A DNA stretch of 64,000 nucleotides from Myroides odoratus DSM 2801 (lineage in GTDB: Bacteria > Bacteroidota > Bacteroidia > Flavobacteriales > Flavobacteriaceae). The notes below the pieces were generated by a model. That model did not search any database. It was not told the DNA's origin and saw only the letters and a list, made by a program, of their open reading frames with translations. Positions 60,801 through 64,000 of this stretch are shown in pieces (within the stretch, counting starts at the first letter, position 1; each line of letters begins with the position of its first letter). Where the stretch lies: NCBI RefSeq assembly GCF_000243275.1, contig NZ_CM001437.1:557480-621479 (forward strand), in the 5' to 3' direction. The position numbers and the translations under genes are program-made.

Positions 60801-63800
60801 TACAGTATCATATCCAACATTACCATAAGTATCCTTTAATTCATTGATGATATTTTTAATGAACTCGTTGTTTTCTGTAATGTGATTAATGAAATCAATG
60901 TTATCTCCTAACTTGGTAATAAACTCCTGATTTTCAACCAAATTCGTCACAAACGTACTATTGTTAGCGATTTCTTCAACAGCTAGTGAAACTGAATTTC
61001 CTGCTGAATCAGAAACAACCAAACGATCTTGTTCTAGAGTAAAACTAACGTTCGTTGTATTTAATGAAGCCCAATCAATTGGATGTTCATCTCCATTCTC
61101 ATCGTAATACACAAACGTATTATTAACTGAATCGTAATTTACGTTTCCATATGATCCTTTTAATTCCTTGATGATATTTTCAATGAATTCATTGTTTTCT
61201 GTAATGTGGTTAATGAACTCAACATTATCTCCTAACTTGGTAATAAACTCTTGATTTTCAACTAAATTCGTCACAAACGTACTATTATTAGCGATTTCTT
61301 CAACAGCTAGCGAAACTGAATTTCCTGCTGAATCAGAAACAATCAAACGATCATTTTCCAAAGTAAAACTAACGTTCGTTGTATTTAATGAAGCCCAATC
61401 AATTGGATGTTCATCTCCATTCTCATCATAGTACACAAACGTATTATTAACTGAATCGTAATTTACGTTTCCATACGATCCTTTTAATTCCTTGATGATA
61501 TTTTCAATGAATTCATTGTTTTCTGTAATGTGTTTGATGAACTCAACGTTATCTCCTAATTGAGTAATAAACTCTTGATTCTCCACTAAGTTGGTTACAA
61601 ACACATCGTTATTAGCGATGATTTTTCCTAAATCATTAATTGCAACTGAAAAACTTGCTCCTTCTGTATCCGTGATTACCAAAGTATCAGTAGCCTCATC
61701 TACTGCAAATGTTGCAATTTTTGTATTTCCTAAAGCATCCCAGCTAATCGGTACAATATTCTTGTTCTCATCATAGTAATAGAAAGTATTATTTTCCGTG
61801 TTGTATCCAACATTTCCATAAGTATCCTTTAATTCCTTGATGATATTTTTAATGAACTCGTTGTTTTCTGTAATTTGTTTAACAAATTCTACGCTATCTC
61901 CTAACTTAGTAATAAACTCCTGGTTATCAACCAAATTAGTCACAAACGTGCTATTGTTAGCGATTTCTTCAACAGCTAGTGAAACTGAATTTCCTGCTGA
62001 ATCAGAAACAATCAAACGATCATTTTCCAAAGTAAAACTAACGTTTGTTGTGTTTAATGAAGCCCAATCAATTGGATGTTCATCTCCATTCTCATCATAG
62101 TACACAAACGTATTATTAATTGAATCGTAATTTACGTTTCCGTATGATCCTTTTAATTCCTTGATGATATTTTCAATGAATTCGTTGTTTTCTGTAATGT
62201 GCTTAATGAACTCAATGTTATCTCCTAACTGGGTAATAAACTCTTGGTTCTCTGTTAAGTTGGTTACAAACGTAGTATTGTTTGCAATTTCAGAAACATC
62301 CAAACGAACCGCATTGTTATCTGAATCCGTAACAACCAATTGATCGTTAACTAATTCAAAGCTAACGTTGGTTGTATTTAATTTAGACCAATCGATTTGA
62401 TGCTCATTACCATCTTCATCGTAGTATACGAATGTATTATTTGTAGAATTATATGTTACGTTTCCGTATTCGCCTTTTAATTCCTTGATAATGTTCTCAA
62501 TAAATTCGTTGTTCTCCGTAATGTGTTTGATGAACTCAACGTTATCTCCTAACTTTGTGATGAACTCTTGGTTCTCGGTTAAGTTGGTTACAAACGTAGT
62601 GTTATTCGCAATTTCTTCCACAGCAACAGAAACAGCATTTCCTTCTGAATCTGTTACAACCAAACGGTCATTCACCAAAGTAAAACTAACGTTGGTCGTA
62701 TTTAATTTAGACCAATCGATTTGGTGTTCGTTTCCATTCTCATCATAGTAAACAAACGTATTGTTGGTTGAATCGTAATTTACGTTTCCATACGTTCCTT
62801 TTAATTCGTTGATGATATTTTCAATGAACTCATTATTATTGGTAATGTGATTAATGAATTCTACGTTATCTCCTAACTTTGTGATGAACTCTTGGTTCTC
62901 GGTTAAATTGGTAACGAATGTAGTATTATTTGCAATTTCTGAAACATTCAAACGAACCGCATTGTTATCTGAATCTGTAACAACCAATTGATCGTTAACT
63001 AATTCAAAACTAACGTTGATCGTATTTAATCTAGACCAATCAATTTGGTGTTCGTTTCCATTCTCATCATAGTAAACAAACGTATTGTTGGTTGAATCGT
63101 AATTTACGTTTCCATACGTTCCTTTTAATTCGTTGATGATATTTTCAATGAACTCATTATTATTGGTAATGTGGTTAATGAATTCTACGTTATCTCCTAA
63201 CTTTGTGATGAACTCTTGGTTCTCGGTTAAGTTGGTTACAAACGTAGTATTATTTGCAATTTCTGAAACATTCAAACGAACCGCATTGTTATCTGAATCT
63301 GTAACAACCAATTGATCGTTAACTAATTCAAAACTAACGTTGATCGTATTTAATCTAGACCAATCAATTTGGTGTTCGTTTCCATTCTCATCATAGTAAA
63401 CAAACGTATTGTTGGTTGAATCGTAATTTACGTTTCCGTACGTTCCTTTTAATTCGTTGATGATATTTTCAATGAACTCATTATTATTGGTAATGTGGTT
63501 AATGAATTCTACGTTATCTCCTAACTTTGTGATGAACTCTTGGTTCTCTGTTAAATTGGTAACGAATGTAGTGTTATTCGCAATTTCTTCCACAGCAACA
63601 GAAACAGCATTTCCTTCTGAATCTGTCACAACCAAACGATCATTCACCAAAGTAAAACTAACGTTGGTCGTATTTAATCTAGACCAATCAATTTGGTGTT
63701 CGTTTCCATTCTCATCATAGTAAACAAACGTATTATTGATTGAATCGTAATTTACGTTTCCATACGTTCCTTTTAATTCGTTGATGATATTTTCAATGAA

Positions 63801-64000
63801 CTCATTATTATTGGTAATGTGGTTAATGAATTCTACGTTATCTCCTAACTTTGTGATGAACTCTTGGTTCTCAACCAAGTTCGTAACGAATGTAGTATTG
63901 TTTGCAATTTCTGCAACTGCAAGATATACACTGTGATTTTGATTATCTGTAACTACTAAAGACTCTTCTCCATTTTTTGTAGGGTTACCTGCAATAGTAA
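57876..64000 (-). CDS. Giant repetitive surface protein, N-terminus beyond window
   Basis: At least 2,040 residues; the frame is open to the right edge (a TTG at 63878 is internal, in TNLVENQEF). Fourteen complete repeats of 108 or 115 residues cover 59256-63875; each has ENQEFITKLGDN, an EFI-x-N-I-I helix, YGNV-x-Y, a YYDENG loop and LVVTD-type strands. After a partial fifteenth unit come about 420 non-repeat residues, including DIYTMGWVGIGYKTKSTAPN, ADYVFENYFDGY, NRHLPGITPISELE (the Bacteroidota S74-like fibre end) and a C-terminal coiled coil of about 45 residues (LLEKTEELFLHVIEQKKELD...LEAIEALLK). Likely a trimeric fibre. No T9SS CTD is visible. Next gene starts 26 bases on. Confidence 0.85.
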   Translation of the reverse strand, partial: TIAGNPTKNGEESLVVTDNQNHSVYLAVAEIANNTTFVTNLVENQEFITKLGDNVEFINHITNNNEFIENIINELKGTYGNVNYDSINNTFVYYDENGNEHQIDWSRLNTTNVSFTLVNDRLVVTDSEGNAVSVAVEEIANNTTFVTNLTENQEFITKLGDNVEFINHITNNNEFIENIINELKGTYGNVNYDSTNNTFVYYDENGNEHQIDWSRLNTINVSFELVNDQLVVTDSDNNAVRLNVSEIANNTTFVTNLTENQEFITKLGDNVEFINHITNNNEFIENIINELKGTYGNVNYDSTNNTFVYYDENGNEHQIDWSRLNTINVSFELVNDQLVVTDSDNNAVRLNVSEIANNTTFVTNLTENQEFITKLGDNVEFINHITNNNEFIENIINELKGTYGNVNYDSTNNTFVYYDENGNEHQIDWSKLNTTNVSFTLVNDRLVVTDSEGNAVSVAVEEIANNTTFVTNLTENQEFITKLGDNVEFIKHITENNEFIENIIKELKGEYGNVTYNSTNNTFVYYDEDGNEHQIDWSKLNTTNVSFELVNDQLVVTDSDNNAVRLDVSEIANNTTFVTNLTENQEFITQLGDNIEFIKHITENNEFIENIIKELKGSYGNVNYDSINNTFVYYDENGDEHPIDWASLNTTNVSFTLENDRLIVSDSAGNSVSLAVEEIANNSTFVTNLVDNQEFITKLGDSVEFVKQITENNEFIKNIIKELKDTYGNVGYNTENNTFYYYDENKNIVPISWDALGNTKIATFAVDEATDTLVITDTEGASFSVAINDLGKIIANNDVFVTNLVENQEFITQLGDNVEFIKHITENNEFIENIIKELKGSYGNVNYDSVNNTFVYYDENGDEHPIDWASLNTTNVSFTLENDRLIVSDSAGNSVSLAVEEIANNSTFVTNLVENQEFITKLGDNVEFINHITENNEFIENIIKELKGSYGNVNYDSVNNTFVYYDENGDEHPIDWASLNTTNVSFTLEQDRLVVSDSAGNSVSLAVEEIANNSTFVTNLVENQEFITKLGDNIDFINHITENNEFIKNIINELKDTYGNVGYDTVNNNFFYYDENKQPIVISWDALGNTKIATFAVDEATDTLVITDTEGASFAVAIDDLGKIIANNDVFVTNLVENQEFITKLGDSVAFTNHLTENNEFIKKIINKLEGEYGNVYYNTTDNTFYYIDGDGDQQPVDWSSINTTNVRFELLNDQLIITDSEDNTVALNVEEIAKNTKFVTELVENQEFITKLGDNIDFINHITENNEFIKNIIDELKDTYGNVGYDTVNNNFFYYDENKQPVVISWDALGNTKIATFAVDEATDTLVITDTEGASFSVAINDLGKIIANNDVFVTNLVENQEFITKLGDSVAFTNHLTENNEFIKQIINKLEGEYGNVYYNTTDNKFYYIDGDGDQQPVDWSSINTTNVRFELLNDQLIITDSEDNTVALNVEEIAKNTKFVTELVENQEFITKLGDNIDFINHITENNEFIKNIIDELKDTYGNVGYDTVNNNFFYYDENKQPVVISWDALGNTKIATFVIDETKNILVITDTEGASFSVTIDDLGKIIANNDVFVTNLVENQEFITKLGDSNEFKTIIKGNSATASVKLTDGAVNAEAVKAGFTFNNGKDLATVEFAETLTAMEKGADAAGFTEYYFVDETGNHDDVVIQVTQDIITDFDKILNDNSVKNLLEQFISTTTGDVSVVRDSIGDIIIKTSADAFNLTEEIKSKETKTTLKAVKYPVYVYIDGDLEVHEEIEREGEFPSREYEGTKFVYNNEADENVEIKGTDLFGPTGSNNLETVTSLSLEDNYAGLGKALVYENEERSKSPIYITDIFDSSETLTHLDVKLDTRELIYTDEEKNTTIISLNDLVQEPWYTGSDVQATKNDQDIYTMGWVGIGYKTKSTAPNERLRVNGSITATNSYYADYVFENYFDGYSSLKYDYTFNDLSTVDSYIKSNRHLPGITPISELEKTETGYSFNVSELSIQLLEKTEELFLHVIEQKKELDQKADEIQVLKNEVRDLTERLEAIEALLK
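59256..63875 (-). repeat. Tandem coding repeat, 14 units of 324 or 345 bp
   Basis: From the 5' side of the gene: units 1-6 are 324 bp (63875 down to 61932), unit 7 is 345 bp, 8-9 are 324 bp, then 345 and 324 bp units alternate (10-14). Units 2 and 3 encode the same 108 residues. The 345-bp units encode DALGNTKIATF and DLGKIIANNDVF; two 324-bp units encode the variant YYIDGDGDQQPVDW. The last part is thus a higher-order repeat of 669 bp. More repeat sequence continues to the window edge (63876-64000). Confidence 0.95.

Noticed and set aside
59032..63720. A series of plus-strand ORFs of 60-137 codons spaced 324 or 669 bases apart
   Set aside because: They are antisense shadows of the repeat units in the giant minus-strand gene; they recur because the repeat recurs.
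57876..63878. Giant gene as a complete 2,000-residue ORF starting at 63878
   Set aside because: The start would be a TTG inside a repeat unit (TNL-VENQ), and the frame remains open with repeat sequence up to base 64000.

Overview
The window is AT-rich chromosomal DNA from a member of the Bacteroidota, almost certainly family Flavobacteriaceae; gene content is compatible with Myroides or a close relative, but the genus is a guess. Evidence: repeated -7 boxes of the form TAnnTTTG, many SPI/SPII signal peptides of flavobacterial type, DUF6095/DUF6452/DUF6048-like proteins, the lipoprotein TamL in place of TamA, and type IX secretion (T9SS) modules (PorP/SprF, type B C-terminal domain, OmpA/PorE-like). 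No rRNA, tRNA, transposase, phage or CRISPR was seen.

1-20 kb is mostly housekeeping: a KAS III-like enzyme cut by the window edge, a DUF2135-like lipoprotein, a murQ operon (murQ, small membrane protein, lipoprotein, TerC), a TrmH-type methyltransferase, a zinc-less sirtuin, a GNAT/Crp pair, a THUMP RNA methyltransferase with a small membrane protein, a methyltransferase/ZIP pair, a DUF6452/DUF6048 pair, lpxD, an acyl-CoA synthetase, a fused FAD/Fe-S D-lactate dehydrogenase-type enzyme and a sigma-54 response regulator. Two intergenic regions (7.5-7.8 kb and 15.5 kb) carry low-complexity tandem repeats.

20-45 kb: tamB-tamL, a lipoprotein pair of unknown function, an S9 peptidase, lpdA, a YegS-like lipid kinase, a rhodanese, thiamine diphosphokinase, a beta-barrel protein, pncA with a conserved unknown partner, ornithine aminotransferase, and small secreted or transferase proteins. 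Strong bidirectional hairpin terminators separate most units.

45.5-64 kb is the accessory part and the most interesting. All genes lie on the minus strand. In transcription order: a giant protein (at least 2,040 residues in the window, open at the right edge) built of 14 complete 108/115-residue repeats with a coiled-coil end; two paralogous secreted proteins of 830 and 918 residues; a small type B CTD (CHU_C) protein; a PorP/SprF protein; a PorE/SprD-like TPR-propeller-OmpA protein; then, after a terminator, a second CHU_C + PorP/SprF pair about 85 % identical (PorP) to the first. It resembles sprB-sprF-sprC-sprD-like surface-adhesin loci, but the repeat protein itself shows no type A or B CTD. 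I infer a T9SS-linked cell-surface fibre or adhesin system with a duplicated anchor module.
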